64,000 nucleotides of DNA from Nocardioides litoris (GTDB taxonomy: Bacteria > Actinomycetota > Actinomycetes > Propionibacteriales > Nocardioidaceae), in contig NZ_VDMR01000001.1 in the NCBI RefSeq assembly GCF_006346315.1, positions 1,488,001-1,552,000 on the forward strand. Direction: 5' to 3'. The position numbers were made by a program, and so were the translations under genes. Within the stretch, counting starts at the first letter, position 1. Each line of letters begins with the position of its first letter. Below, in pieces: positions 42,648-51,259 of this stretch. The notes beneath the pieces are model-generated. The model had not been told where the DNA came from, did no database searches, and worked only from the letters and a program-made list of their open reading frames with translations.

Positions 42648-43892
42648 GTGAGCGAGACCAGCGCCCCGAGCACCCTCCCGGTGCTGAGCGCCGAGGAGCA
42701 GCGCGTCCTCGGCAGCCTCCTGGAGAAGGAGGTGACGGTCCCCGCGTCCTACCCGATGACCGTCAACAGCATCCGCACCGCGTGCAACCAGTCCAGCAGC
42801 CGCGAGCCGGTGGTCGACTACGACGAGCGCACGGTGCACGAGGTGCTGCGCGAGCTGAAGAACCGCGAGCTGGCCGCCGTCACCTGGGAGGACCGCGGCA
42901 AGCGCACCCTGAAGTACCTCCAGCGCCTCTCGGTCGTCCTCGACCTCGCCGACGACGAGCGCGCGCTGCTCACCGTGCTGCTGCTCCGGGGCGCCCAGCC
43001 GCCGGGTGCACTGCGGACCCGCACCGAGCGGCTGCACACCTTCGCCGACCGTGGCGCCGTCGAGGCCTGCCTGGCCCGGATGGCCGGGCGTGAGCACCCC
43101 CTGGTCGAGCAGCTGCCGCGCCAGCCTCGCGAGCAGGACGCCCGGTGGGTCCACCTGCTCGGCCCGGTCGACGTGCCCGGCGCCGGCGCGCCCGCGGTCG
43201 CCGCGCCCGAGGCCGACCGCGACGCGGTGGTCGCCGAGTCCGTCGGGGGATCGGCCGGGCGAGACGAGCGGGTCCGCACGTCGTACGACGCGGTCGCGGG
43301 GTCCTACGCCGACGCCCTCACCGACGAGCTGGACGGGCTGCCCTTCGAGCGCTGGCTGCTGGAGCGGGTGGCCGCCGACGCCGGCACCGGCCCGGTGGTC
43401 GAGGTCGGCTGCGGCCCGGGCCACGTCACGGCCCACCTGGCCGAGGCGGGCGCCGACGCGACCGGCCTCGACCTGTCGCCCGCGATGGTCGAGGAGGCTC
43501 GCCGGCGCTTCCCCGACGGCGTCTACGAGCAGGGCGACCTGCGCACCCTGATGCGCCCGGCCACCGGGTCCGGGTGGGCCGCGGTGCTGGCGTGGTACTC
43601 CCTGGTCCACACCGCGCCGGCCGAGCTGCCCGCCGTGCTGGAGGCGCTGGTGCGGCCGCTGCAGCCAGGCGGCACGCTCGTCGTCGCCGCGCACGCCGGC
43701 AGCGGGGTGCGGCGCCATGACACGTGGTTCGAGCAGCCAGTCGAGCTCGACTTCGTCGCCCACGAGCCGCACGAGCTGGTCGCCCTCGCCGAGCAGGCCG
43801 GCCTCGTCGACGTCGAGTGGTACCGCCGGGGGCCGCTCACCGCCCGCGGCGAGTCCACCGAGCGCGTCTACCTGGTGGCCCGCAAGCCCTGA
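42648..43892 (+). CDS. DUF480 (YceH)-SAM methyltransferase fusion
   Basis: A 414-residue two-domain protein. Residues about 10-180 are a DUF480/YceH domain (LSAEEQRVLGSLLEKEVTVP, YPMTVNSIRTACNQ, REPVVDYDE), a tandem winged-helix fold. Residues about 205-414 are a class I methyltransferase (RVRTSYDAVAGSYAD, VEVGCGPGHVTAHLA, ATGLDLSP). YceH is usually a single-domain protein of about 215 residues. The fusion suggests a DNA- or RNA-binding platform with methyl transfer. It starts at a GTG and is divergent from the glyoxalase gene. Confidence 0.85.
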   Translation: MSETSAPSTLPVLSAEEQRVLGSLLEKEVTVPASYPMTVNSIRTACNQSSSREPVVDYDERTVHEVLRELKNRELAAVTWEDRGKRTLKYLQRLSVVLDLADDERALLTVLLLRGAQPPGALRTRTERLHTFADRGAVEACLARMAGREHPLVEQLPRQPREQDARWVHLLGPVDVPGAGAPAVAAPEADRDAVVAESVGGSAGRDERVRTSYDAVAGSYADALTDELDGLPFERWLLERVAADAGTGPVVEVGCGPGHVTAHLAEAGADATGLDLSPAMVEEARRRFPDGVYEQGDLRTLMRPATGSGWAAVLAWYSLVHTAPAELPAVLEALVRPLQPGGTLVVAAHAGSGVRRHDTWFEQPVELDFVAHEPHELVALAEQAGLVDVEWYRRGPLTARGESTERVYLVARKP

Positions 43893-43916
43893 CCCGGCTG
43901 GGCAGGGCCTGGCGCA

Positions 43917-43997
43917 TCGAGGTCCGCTCGCACCTCAGCCAGCGGGTCGGGCCCTCTGGTGGCTGAGGTGCGAGGAGCGCCAGCGACGAGCCTCGAA
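43917..43997. repeat. Large palindromic intergenic element
   Basis: CTCGCACCTCAGCC (43927-43940) and GGCTGAGGTGCGAG (43961-43974) are a perfect 14-bp inverted repeat with a 20-base loop. TCGAGG (43917-43922) and CCTCGA (43992-43997) flank them. It fills the gap between two converging genes and can act as a terminator. Confidence 0.75.
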
Positions 43998-44017
43998 GCC
44001 TCCGCAGCCGTTCCCGA

Positions 44018-44983
44018 TCACCCGTCCCAGCGCGCCGCGCGACTGGTGGTGGGGACGACGACGTGCACGGCGTTGCGCTCGAGCCGGAAGGTCAGGGGGG
44101 TCGTGGCCAGCACCTCGCCGTCGAGGTTGACCGGCTGGGCGGGGTCGGTGACGACGCGGACGGCCCGGGTGACGGCGTGGTGGACCTTCTCGTGCTCCAC
44201 GAACTTGCCGGTCTTGAACAGCCGGGCGATGGAGAAGTGGTCGCGCACGCGGCCCTTCTCGATGCAGTAGACGTCGAGGGTGCCGTCGTCGATGCCCGCG
44301 CCGGGGGCGACGGTCATGCCGCCGCCGTAGTAGCGGCCGTTGCCGACCGCGACCTGCAGCACGTCGGCGACCTCGAGGGTGGGGTGGTCGCCGTCGGGGA
44401 ACTCCAGACGCGCTGCGAACGGCACGTGGTCGCGGTAGGCCCGGGCGGCGGCGACGGGGTAGGCCACCGGACCCAGCCGCTTCTTCATGCCCGGGGTCAG
44501 CCGCTGCGTGGTGGCGACGGACAGGCCGAGCGAGGCGACGTTGAGGTAGGGGTGCTCGCCGGCGCGGCCGAGGTCGATGTCGACCACCCGACCGTCGACG
44601 AGCGCCGCGACCGCGCCGTCGAGGTCAGCGGGGATCTCGAGGGTGCGGGCGAAGTCGTTGGCCGTGCCGAGGGGGAGCACGCCGAGCATGGTGTCGGTGC
44701 CCGCCACACGCCCGGCGGCCGCGCCGACCGACCCGTCGCCGCCGCCGATGACGAGCATGCCGGGCGCGCTGGCGAGGGCCTCGTCGAGGGTGGCCAGCAG
44801 GCGGGAGCCGTCGGGGGCGGCGTACAGACGCACCTCGCCCGCGCCGGCTGCGGTGAGCCGGTCGCGGGCGAGGTCGGCGGCGTCGAGGCCCTTGCGCGAG
44901 CCCCCGTTGACCACGAGCGCCACGTCGTCGAGGCGCGGGGCGGGGCCGGGAGGGACGAAGTCAGGGGTCTCGGCGCTGCTCAT
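44018..44983 (-). CDS. Diacylglycerol kinase family lipid kinase
   Basis: A 321-residue member of the DAGK/YegS/sphingosine kinase family. VIGGGDGSVGAAAG (about residue 78) is the nucleotide-binding glycine loop, and LPLGTANDFART (about 102) is diagnostic. The N-terminal VVNGGSRKG is the first phosphate-binding loop. It phosphorylates a lipid alcohol; in actinobacteria such enzymes recycle diacylglycerol or make glycolipid precursors. Exact lipid unknown. Confidence 0.87.
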   Translation of the reverse strand: MSSAETPDFVPPGPAPRLDDVALVVNGGSRKGLDAADLARDRLTAAGAGEVRLYAAPDGSRLLATLDEALASAPGMLVIGGGDGSVGAAAGRVAGTDTMLGVLPLGTANDFARTLEIPADLDGAVAALVDGRVVDIDLGRAGEHPYLNVASLGLSVATTQRLTPGMKKRLGPVAYPVAAARAYRDHVPFAARLEFPDGDHPTLEVADVLQVAVGNGRYYGGGMTVAPGAGIDDGTLDVYCIEKGRVRDHFSIARLFKTGKFVEHEKVHHAVTRAVRVVTDPAQPVNLDGEVLATTPLTFRLERNAVHVVVPTTSRAARWDG

Positions 44984-45030
44984 GCGTCGAGCCTAGGGGC
45001 GGGCGATGAGCGCCCCGTGAGAGCGCGCTG

Positions 45031-45471
45031 TCAGCTCTCCAGGGAGGCGTCGAGGGTGATCTCGACGCCGGTGAGGGCCTTGCTGATCGGGCAGCCCTTC
45101 TTGGCGCCCTCGGCGGCCTCCTTGAAGCCGGCCTCGTCGAGGCCCTCGACCTCACCGACGACGGTGAGCTTGATGCCGGTCAGGCGGAAGCCGCCGTCGG
45201 GGTCCGGGCCGAGCGAGACGTCGGCGGTCACGTCGAGCGACTGCGGGGTGCCGCCGGCCTCGGCGATGAGGGCCGAGAGCTGCATCGCGTAGCAGGAGGA
45301 GTGGGCGGCGGCGACGAGCTCCTCGGGGGAGGTGGTCCCCCCGGCGTCGTCGGCGGCACGCTTGGGGAACGAGACGTCGTAGGTGCCGACCTTCGAGCTG
45401 GAGAGCTCGACCTGGCCGGAGCCCTCCTGCAGCGAGCCGTTCCAGGCGGTGCGGGCGGTACGTGTGGGCAT
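45031..45471 (-). CDS. OsmC family peroxiredoxin
   Basis: A 146-residue OsmC/Ohr-type thiol peroxidase with the two reactive cysteines in HSSCYAMQLS (about residue 58) and KKGCPISKAL (about 124). It reduces organic hydroperoxides. The ATG at 45471 follows GAGGACCCC. The divergent MarR gene and the palindrome between them form a standard peroxide-sensing unit. The length and the SPEELVAAAHSSC segment favour OsmC over Ohr. Confidence 0.88.
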   Translation of the reverse strand: MPTRTARTAWNGSLQEGSGQVELSSSKVGTYDVSFPKRAADDAGGTTSPEELVAAAHSSCYAMQLSALIAEAGGTPQSLDVTADVSLGPDPDGGFRLTGIKLTVVGEVEGLDEAGFKEAAEGAKKGCPISKALTGVEITLDASLES

Positions 45472-45497
45472 GGGGTCCTCCTCGGTGGGCTGAACTG

Positions 45498-45511
45498 TCT
45501 TGTGCACAAGA
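45498..45511. promoter_or_regulatory. OhrR/MarR-type operator
   Basis: TCTTGTGCACAAGA is a perfect 14-bp palindrome in the 67-bp divergent gap between osmC and the MarR gene. It fits the size and position of OhrR sites, and one site could control both genes. Confidence 0.75.
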
Positions 45512-45538
45512 TACTCGGGCACGCGGTAGAATCAAGCC

Positions 45539-46009
45539 ATGTCCACCACGAGCCACCTCGCGCCCTCAGCGGTGGAGCTCGACGAGCTCCTCTGCTTCGA
45601 CCTGTACGCCGCGCAGCGGGCCGTCACCGCCGCCTACCGCCCCGTGCTGGCGCGGCTCGGGCTCACCTACCCGCAGTACCTCGTGCTGGTGCTGCTGTGG
45701 GGCCGCGGCGAGTGCACCGTGCGCGAGGTCGCCGACGCCCTGCGCCTCGACCACGGCACCCTCACCCCGCTGCTGCGGCGGATGGAGACCGCCGGCCTGC
45801 TGACCCGACGCCGCGGCACCGACGACGAGCGCACCGTGCTCGTCGCGCTGACCCCGGCCGGCGACGCACTGCGGGTCCACCGCGACGAGGTGCAGTGCCA
45901 CGTCGCCGAGGCCATCGGCCTGGGCGAGCGCGACATCGCCGCCCTCCAGCAGCTGCTGCGGCACGTCACCGCCGCCACCGAGGCCGCGGAGGCGGCCGAC
46001 GCGGGCTAG
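45539..46009 (+). CDS. OhrR-like MarR-family peroxide-sensing repressor
   Basis: A 156-residue MarR regulator. The winged helix spans about 50-110 (CTVREVADALRLDHGTLTPLLRRMETAGLLTRRR). The LLCFDLYAAQRAV segment near the N-terminus places a single reactive cysteine at position 19, the sensing position of OhrR proteins. Oxidation of this Cys by organic peroxide releases the repressor from the palindrome at 45498. It is divergent from osmC. Confidence 0.86.
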   Translation: MSTTSHLAPSAVELDELLCFDLYAAQRAVTAAYRPVLARLGLTYPQYLVLVLLWGRGECTVREVADALRLDHGTLTPLLRRMETAGLLTRRRGTDDERTVLVALTPAGDALRVHRDEVQCHVAEAIGLGERDIAALQQLLRHVTAATEAAEAADAG

Positions 46010-46743
46010 CGCCCGTCCGCCCGGTCAGGTCGGCCGCGCTGGTGGAGCGCGCTGCCGCCGGTCAGCCGCATGACGTCCCAGAGCAGGTCGCGGGTGGGTG
46101 CGTCGTCGGGCTCGCCGCCGGCGAGGGCGGTGGAGACCGTGGGCCGGTGCCGGGGGTCCAGCACGTCGGGCTCGGCCAGCGCCCATCGGGCCGCCGCGTC
46201 GTCGTCGACCACGGCGGCCCGCGCAGCGGTGTGCAGCAGGCGGCAGGCCGTGAGCACCCGGGTCGCCCGCGTCGGCGCCGGCAGCGGCTCGAGCCCGCGC
46301 TCGTCGTCGTACCGCTCGGCGAGGTCGCGGGCCAGGCCCAGCGCCTCGGCCCGCAGCGCGACCTCGTCGACCTCGGCCACCAGGTCTGATGCCGGCGGGC
46401 CGGCAAGCACCGTCGCGGTCCGGCGCAGCCGCCACCGACCCTCGGCGGTGTTGGGCCACCCGGCCGCGTCGACCAACCGGTCGGCGCCCGCCTCCGCCCG
46501 CGGCCAGCGCCGCCCGAGGGTCATCGGGCTGCGGAGGTCGGCCGCGTCGGCGTACACCACGGGCGGCCAGGTGCCGCCCGCCGCGGCGTGCAGCAGGTCG
46601 AGCTCGGCCCGGCGCGCCCCCTCGACCCGTCCGGCGGTCACCACGACGACGGCCCCGTCGGCCAGGTAGGCCGCGGCGAGGTCGGGTCCGAGCACCCCGC
46701 GCACGGCCTGCACCACCTCGCCCGCCCCGCGCACGAGCACCAC
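46006..46743 (-). CDS. Hypothetical protein with AadA-like C-terminal domain
   Basis: A 245-residue protein. The C-terminal part (about 150-225) has TRVLTACRLLHTAARAAVV and ARWALAEP, which resembles the helical domain of aminoglycoside adenylyltransferases (DUF4111). The N-terminal half has no clear GS...DxD nucleotidyltransferase motif; the comparable region reads AYLADGAVVVVTAGR. It may be a degenerate or repurposed relative without transferase activity. It converges on the MarR gene with a 4-base overlap of stops. Confidence 0.5.
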   Translation of the reverse strand: MVLVRGAGEVVQAVRGVLGPDLAAAYLADGAVVVVTAGRVEGARRAELDLLHAAAGGTWPPVVYADAADLRSPMTLGRRWPRAEAGADRLVDAAGWPNTAEGRWRLRRTATVLAGPPASDLVAEVDEVALRAEALGLARDLAERYDDERGLEPLPAPTRATRVLTACRLLHTAARAAVVDDDAAARWALAEPDVLDPRHRPTVSTALAGGEPDDAPTRDLLWDVMRLTGGSALHQRGRPDRADGR

Positions 46744-46801
46744 CCTAGGCGCGGGCTCCCGACCCGTCCGGCCGGGACGGGTGCGGCTGGTGGCGGCAGG
46801 A

Positions 46802-46836
46802 TCTCCGGTTCACCGGAGAAACTGCCACTTCTGGCA
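46802..46836 (-). terminator. Double hairpin, probable terminator of the kstD-hsd4B operon
   Basis: TCTCCGGT and ACCGGAGA (46802-46819) form an 8-bp stem with a 2-base spacer. TGCCA and TGGCA (46823-46836) form a second small stem. The pair lies 36-70 bp downstream of the hsd4B stop on its strand. Confidence 0.6.
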
Positions 46837-46871
46837 CGAAACCCCCGCGCAGACCCGCCGTCCCCGAGCGG

Positions 46872-47756
46872 TCAGCCCCGGACGCCGACCTCGACGTCGG
46901 CCAGGGCGGGGGAGCCGTCGCGCTCGCCGCCGACGACGGTGGCCGACGCGACGACCCGGTCGTCACCGGTGCGCCAGCCACGGACGCGCAGGGTCTCGCC
47001 GGGGAAGACGACGCCGGCGAAGCGGGCGGCGTACGACGTCACGCGGCTGGCGTCGCCGTCGAGCAGGGCGTCGGTGAGCTCGCGCAGCACGATGCCGTAG
47101 GTGCACAGGCCGTGCAGGATCGGCGCCGGGAAGCCGGCGGCGCGGGCGAACGCCGGGTCGGCGTGCAGCGGGTTGCGGTCGCCGCAGAGGCGGTAGAGCA
47201 GGGCCTGCTGCGGCGTGACGGTGCAGGTGACGTCGCAGTCGGGGGCGGTCTGCGGCACCTCGACGGGCGTGGCCGAGCCGCGCTCTCCGCCGAACCCGCC
47301 CTCGCCGCGCACGAAGATCGACGACCGCACGGTCCACAGGGCGGAGCCGGACTCGTCGCGAGCCACGCCCTCCTGCCAGATGACCGCGGCCTTGCCCTTG
47401 TCCCAGACGTCGGTGAGCGTCGTGCTGATCGTCGCGGTGCCCGAGGTCGGCAGCGGCCCGTGCACGGCGACGGACTGGGAGCCGTGCACGACCTGGGAGA
47501 GCTGGATGTCGCAGCCCGGCAGGTCGAGCGGCGGCGGGTCGGTCTCGTGGAACGTCGGCGCGACCACCCCGAACGACGGCAGCACCTGCAGGTCCGGGCC
47601 GTCGAAGGTCCAGCGCAGCGCGCCCGGGTCGACGTGGTCGCCGTCGCGCGTGCCCGCGCCGACGCCGAGGTGGTAGAGCAGCACGTCGCTCGCGCCCCAG
47701 GAGAACGTCCGCTCGCCGAGGTCGGCACCCACCGCGACGGTGGGGTCGATCGGCAT
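46872..47756 (-). CDS. hsd4B: Hsd4B-like 2-enoyl-CoA hydratase (double MaoC)
   Basis: A 294-residue double hot-dog hydratase. The C-terminal MaoC unit carries the hydratase motif YRLCGDRNPLHADPAFARAAGF (catalytic Asp and His near residues 195 and 200) and PILHGLCTYG. The N-terminal unit binds the acyl chain (VLLYHLGVGAG). It follows kstD with a TGATG overlap, exactly the Rv3537-Rv3538 order, where hsd4B acts in side-chain beta-oxidation of sterols. Its promoter is the KstR-controlled one upstream of kstD. Confidence 0.87.
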   Translation of the reverse strand: MPIDPTVAVGADLGERTFSWGASDVLLYHLGVGAGTRDGDHVDPGALRWTFDGPDLQVLPSFGVVAPTFHETDPPPLDLPGCDIQLSQVVHGSQSVAVHGPLPTSGTATISTTLTDVWDKGKAAVIWQEGVARDESGSALWTVRSSIFVRGEGGFGGERGSATPVEVPQTAPDCDVTCTVTPQQALLYRLCGDRNPLHADPAFARAAGFPAPILHGLCTYGIVLRELTDALLDGDASRVTSYAARFAGVVFPGETLRVRGWRTGDDRVVASATVVGGERDGSPALADVEVGVRG

Positions 47757-49498
47757 CAGGCGCTCTGCTCGGTGACGGCCTCGGTGACGGCCTCGGTGAC
47801 GGCCGCGGTACGCCGACCGGCCGCCGTACGGGCGATGTCCTCGGCCGCGAGGTAGCCGAAGACGAGGGCCGGGCCGATGGTCGCGCCGGGTCCGGCGTAG
47901 GTGTGCCCCATGACCGCGGCCGAGCAGTTGCCGGCGGCGTACAGGCCGTCGATGACCGAGCCGTCGGCCCGCAGCACCCGGGCCCGCTCGTCGGTGACCA
48001 GTCCGCCCTTGGTGCCGAGGTCGCCGGGCACGATCTTCACGGCGTAGAACGGCGCCTGGTCGATGACGTGCAGCGACGGGTTCGGCTTCACCGTCGGGTC
48101 GGAGTAGTACTTGTCGTAGCCGGACTCGCCGCGGCCGAAGTCCTCGTCGACCCCGGAGCGGGCGAACCCGTTGAACCGGTCGACGGTCTCGCGCAGCGCC
48201 GCGGCCGGCACGTCGATCTCGGCGGCCAGCGCCTCGAGCGTGGCGGCCTTCCTGACCGTCCCGTTCTTGTACCACCGGCCGGGGAAGGGCTGGCGCGGTC
48301 CGAGCCCGGCGAACAGGTAGCGGTTGCGGTAGCGCTGGTCGATGACCATCCACGACGGCACGTGGCCGACGCCGGTCGCCTCGCCGGCGTAGATCTCGTG
48401 CACGGCCTCGACGTAGGGCAGGGCCTCGTTCATGTAGCGGCGGCCGGCCTGGTTGACGATGATCGACCCGGGCAGGTTGCGCTCGGCCAGGCAGAACCAC
48501 GGCCCGCTCGGCAGTGGGATCGTCGGTCCCCACCAGGCGTCGTCCATCAGCCCGACGTCGGCGCCGGCCTCCTGGCCCGCCTCGATGCCGGCGCCGGTGT
48601 TGAACTGGCTGCCCGTCGTCCACTCCACCGACGTGGGCCGGGGCTGGTGGCGCTCGCGCATCTCGAGGTTGCGCTCGAACCCGCCGCTGCCGAGCACCAC
48701 GCCGTGGCGGGCCCGGACGACGCGCTCGGCGCCCTCGGGACCGCCGTGGCGGACCCGGACGCCCACCACCCGGCCGTCCTCGAGGACCAGGCCGAGCAGC
48801 TCGGTCTCGTAGTGCACCGGCACGCCGGCGTCGACCAGCCCCTGCCGCAGGCCGATGGCGATGGCGTTGCCCATCGCGTACATCTTCTGGCCGCGCACCA
48901 GGCTGACGACCCGTCGCGCGAGGACCTTCACCATGGTGACCGGGCCGCGGATGGTGCGCATCCCCAGGCTGATCCTCCGGAAGTCGGCCTGGGTGACGAT
49001 CATGTTGGCCGGCGCCTTGGTGTACTGCGGGTGCAGCCGCGCCAGCTCCTCGCCGAGGAACCGCGCGTCCATCGGCACGGGCTCGCAGGAGCGGCCCTTC
49101 AACCGGCCGCCCGGCGCCTCGGGGTGGTAGTCGGCGTAGTCCTCGACCCAGGCGAACCGCAGCGGGGTGCGGTCGCGCACGAACTCCATGACCTCCGCGC
49201 CGCGCTCGATGTAGGTGTCGCGACGGACCTTGGGCACGTCGTCGCCGACGATGGAGTCGAGGTAGCGCTTGGACTCCTCGACGTCGGCCGCGTCGGTCTG
49301 GCCGGCCGCCTGGAGCGCGTAGTTGCCGGGGATCCAGACCCCGCCACCGCTGCGCGCGGTGGAGCCGCCGAAGTGCGCCGACTTCTCCAGCACGACCGTC
49401 TCGAGGCCCTGGGCCCCGGCGGCCAGGGCGGCCGACATGCCGGCACCACCCGCCCCCACGACCACGACGTCGACCTCGTCCGGCAGCTGACCCGTCAT
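47756..49498 (-). CDS. kstD: 3-ketosteroid delta1-dehydrogenase (KstD)
   Basis: A 580-residue flavoprotein. The FAD site VVVVGAGGAGMSAALAA begins near residue 10, followed by GGSTARSGGGVWIPGN typical of KstD, and the C-terminus has DGLYAAGNCSAAVMG. It introduces the 1,2 double bond into ring A of 3-ketosteroids, which leads to ring B opening. It is immediately upstream of hsd4B and divergent from hsaEGF, as in mycobacteria. The ATG lies 7 bp from a KstR operator, with TACAGT as a -10 hexamer, so the mRNA is probably leaderless. Confidence 0.92.
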   Translation of the reverse strand: MTGQLPDEVDVVVVGAGGAGMSAALAAGAQGLETVVLEKSAHFGGSTARSGGGVWIPGNYALQAAGQTDAADVEESKRYLDSIVGDDVPKVRRDTYIERGAEVMEFVRDRTPLRFAWVEDYADYHPEAPGGRLKGRSCEPVPMDARFLGEELARLHPQYTKAPANMIVTQADFRRISLGMRTIRGPVTMVKVLARRVVSLVRGQKMYAMGNAIAIGLRQGLVDAGVPVHYETELLGLVLEDGRVVGVRVRHGGPEGAERVVRARHGVVLGSGGFERNLEMRERHQPRPTSVEWTTGSQFNTGAGIEAGQEAGADVGLMDDAWWGPTIPLPSGPWFCLAERNLPGSIIVNQAGRRYMNEALPYVEAVHEIYAGEATGVGHVPSWMVIDQRYRNRYLFAGLGPRQPFPGRWYKNGTVRKAATLEALAAEIDVPAAALRETVDRFNGFARSGVDEDFGRGESGYDKYYSDPTVKPNPSLHVIDQAPFYAVKIVPGDLGTKGGLVTDERARVLRADGSVIDGLYAAGNCSAAVMGHTYAGPGATIGPALVFGYLAAEDIARTAAGRRTAAVTEAVTEAVTEQSA

Positions 49499-49505
49499 GG
49501 CGCAA

Positions 49506-49525
49506 AACTGTAACAGGTTCTAGTA
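49506..49525. promoter_or_regulatory. KstR operator between kstD and hsaE
   Basis: AACTGTAACAGGTTCTAGTA fits TnnAACnnGTTnnA exactly and fills most of the 34-bp gap between the two start codons. TAGTAT (49521-49526) lies 7 bases before the hsaE GTG, and TACAGT on the other strand lies a similar distance before the kstD ATG. One operator overlaps both -10 elements. Confidence 0.9.
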
Positions 49526-49532
49526 TTGCCGC

Positions 49533-50336
49533 GTGACGTCTCCTGACGCCGTCCGCGCGGCGGTCGACCGCCTCGCCACCGCCCAGCGCGAGCGGGTGCC
49601 GTGCCCCCCGGTGCGCGACCTCATCGGCACCGACGACCTCCCCGCGGCGTACGCCGTGCAGCAGGGTCTCGTGCAGGCGCGGGTCGCCGGGGGAGCACGC
49701 GTGGTCGGGCGCAAGATCGGGGCGACGTCGAAGGCCGTGCAGGACCAGCTCGGCGTCGACCAGCCCGACTTCGGCTACCTGCTCGACGACATGGACGTCT
49801 CGGGCCGGGACCGGGTCTCCATGCGGACCCTGGTGCAGCCCCGGGTCGAGGCCGAGGTGGCCTTCCGGCTGGCTGCCGACGTCGACCTGCCCGAGGACGA
49901 GATCACCCTCGAGGCGGTGCGCGAGCGGGTCGAGGTCGCGCTCCCGGCGCTGGAGGTCGTCGACTCGCGGATCGCCGCCTGGGACATCGGGTTCACCGAC
50001 ACCGTCGCCGACAACGCCTCCAGCGGGCTGTTCGTCGTGGGCACCGAGGGCCGCCCGCTCGACGGACCCGACGGGCTCGAGCCCCGCGAGGTCGACATGG
50101 CCCTGGCCGTCGGCGGCGAGGTCCGCTCGTCGGGCAACGGCGCCGCGTGCCTGGGTGACCCGCTCGAGGCGCTGCGCTGGTTGGCCGTGCAGTGCGCCCG
50201 GTTCGGCGACCCGCTGCGCGCCGGCCACCTGGTGCTGTCGGGGGCCCTCGGGCCCTTCGTGCCCTTCGCGGCGGGCGACCGCGTCGAGGCGTCCATCAGC
50301 GGCTTCGCGCCGCTCGTCGCCACCTTCGAGGAGTGA
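49533..50336 (+). CDS. hsaE: 2-hydroxypenta-2,4-dienoate hydratase (HsaE)
   Basis: A 267-residue member of the 2-keto-4-pentenoate hydratase/fumarylacetoacetase family ([23 protein letters not shown] about 62-84, EAEVAFRL about 107, [21 protein letters not shown] about 150). It hydrates the dienoate released from the steroid rings to 4-hydroxy-2-oxo acid. It starts a three-gene operon with hsaG and hsaF, under the KstR box. Confidence 0.9.
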   Translation: MTSPDAVRAAVDRLATAQRERVPCPPVRDLIGTDDLPAAYAVQQGLVQARVAGGARVVGRKIGATSKAVQDQLGVDQPDFGYLLDDMDVSGRDRVSMRTLVQPRVEAEVAFRLAADVDLPEDEITLEAVRERVEVALPALEVVDSRIAAWDIGFTDTVADNASSGLFVVGTEGRPLDGPDGLEPREVDMALAVGGEVRSSGNGAACLGDPLEALRWLAVQCARFGDPLRAGHLVLSGALGPFVPFAAGDRVEASISGFAPLVATFEE

Positions 50337-50350
50337 GCAGGTTGAGCACG

Positions 50351-51259
50351 GTGAGCACAGGCAAGAAGACCGCCGCCATCGTCGGGCCCGGCAACATCGG
50401 GACCGACCTGATGCACAAGCTGCTGCGCAGCGACGTCATCGAGCCGCGCTGGATGATCGGCGTCGACCCGACCTCCGAGGGCCTGCGGCTCGCCGCGGAG
50501 CACGGACTGGAGGCCAGCCACGAGGGCGTCGACTGGCTGCTGGAGCAGGACGAGCTGCCCGACCTCGTCTTCGAGGCCACCTCGGCCTACGTGCACCGCG
50601 AGTACGCCCCGCGCTACGCCGAGGCCGGCATCCGCGCGGTCGACCTGACCCCGGCTGCGGTCGGGCCCGCGGTCATCCCGCCGGTCAACGGCGCGGAGCA
50701 CCTCGGCGCGGCCAACGTCAACATGATCACCTGCGGCGGCCAGGCCACCATCCCGATGGTCGCCGCGGTCTCGCGGGCCGTCGCCGACGTCGGTGGGGTG
50801 TCCTACGCCGAGATCGTCGCCTCGGTCTCCTCGATGTCGGCCGGTCCCGGCACCCGGGCCAACATCGACGAGTTCACCCGCACCACCGCCGCCGGCGTCG
50901 AGACCATCGGCGGGGCCGCGGTCGGCAAGGCGATCATCATCCTCAACCCCGCCGAGCCGCCGATGATCATGCGCGACACGATCTTCTGCGCCGTCCCGCC
51001 CGAGGCCGACCTCGACGCCGTCGTCACCTCCGTGCACGCGATGGAGCAGGCCGTGCAGGAGTACGTCCCCGGCTACCGGCTGCTGCAGGAGCCGCAGGTC
51101 GACGGGCCGTCCGAAGCCACCCGGGGCCAGGTCAAGGTCTCGGTGTTCGTCGAGGTCGAGGGCGCGGGAGACTACCTGCCGCCGTACGCCGGCAACCTCG
51201 ACATCATGACCGCCGCCGCCGCCCGGGTGGGCGACGAGATCGCGAGGAGCCTCCGATGA
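50351..51259 (+). CDS. hsaG: Acetaldehyde/propionaldehyde dehydrogenase, acylating (HsaG)
   Basis: A 302-residue CoA-acylating aldehyde dehydrogenase. [16 protein letters not shown] binds NAD, and the catalytic cysteine lies in [13 protein letters not shown] (about residue 127). Length and sequence closely match HsaG of M. tuberculosis (303 residues). It converts the aldehyde made by HsaF, channelled through the complex, into acyl-CoA. The GTG at 50351 is used. A TTG at 50342 has better spacing to the GAGGAG motif and could be the true start. Confidence 0.92.
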   Translation: MSTGKKTAAIVGPGNIGTDLMHKLLRSDVIEPRWMIGVDPTSEGLRLAAEHGLEASHEGVDWLLEQDELPDLVFEATSAYVHREYAPRYAEAGIRAVDLTPAAVGPAVIPPVNGAEHLGAANVNMITCGGQATIPMVAAVSRAVADVGGVSYAEIVASVSSMSAGPGTRANIDEFTRTTAAGVETIGGAAVGKAIIILNPAEPPMIMRDTIFCAVPPEADLDAVVTSVHAMEQAVQEYVPGYRLLQEPQVDGPSEATRGQVKVSVFVEVEGAGDYLPPYAGNLDIMTAAAARVGDEIARSLR

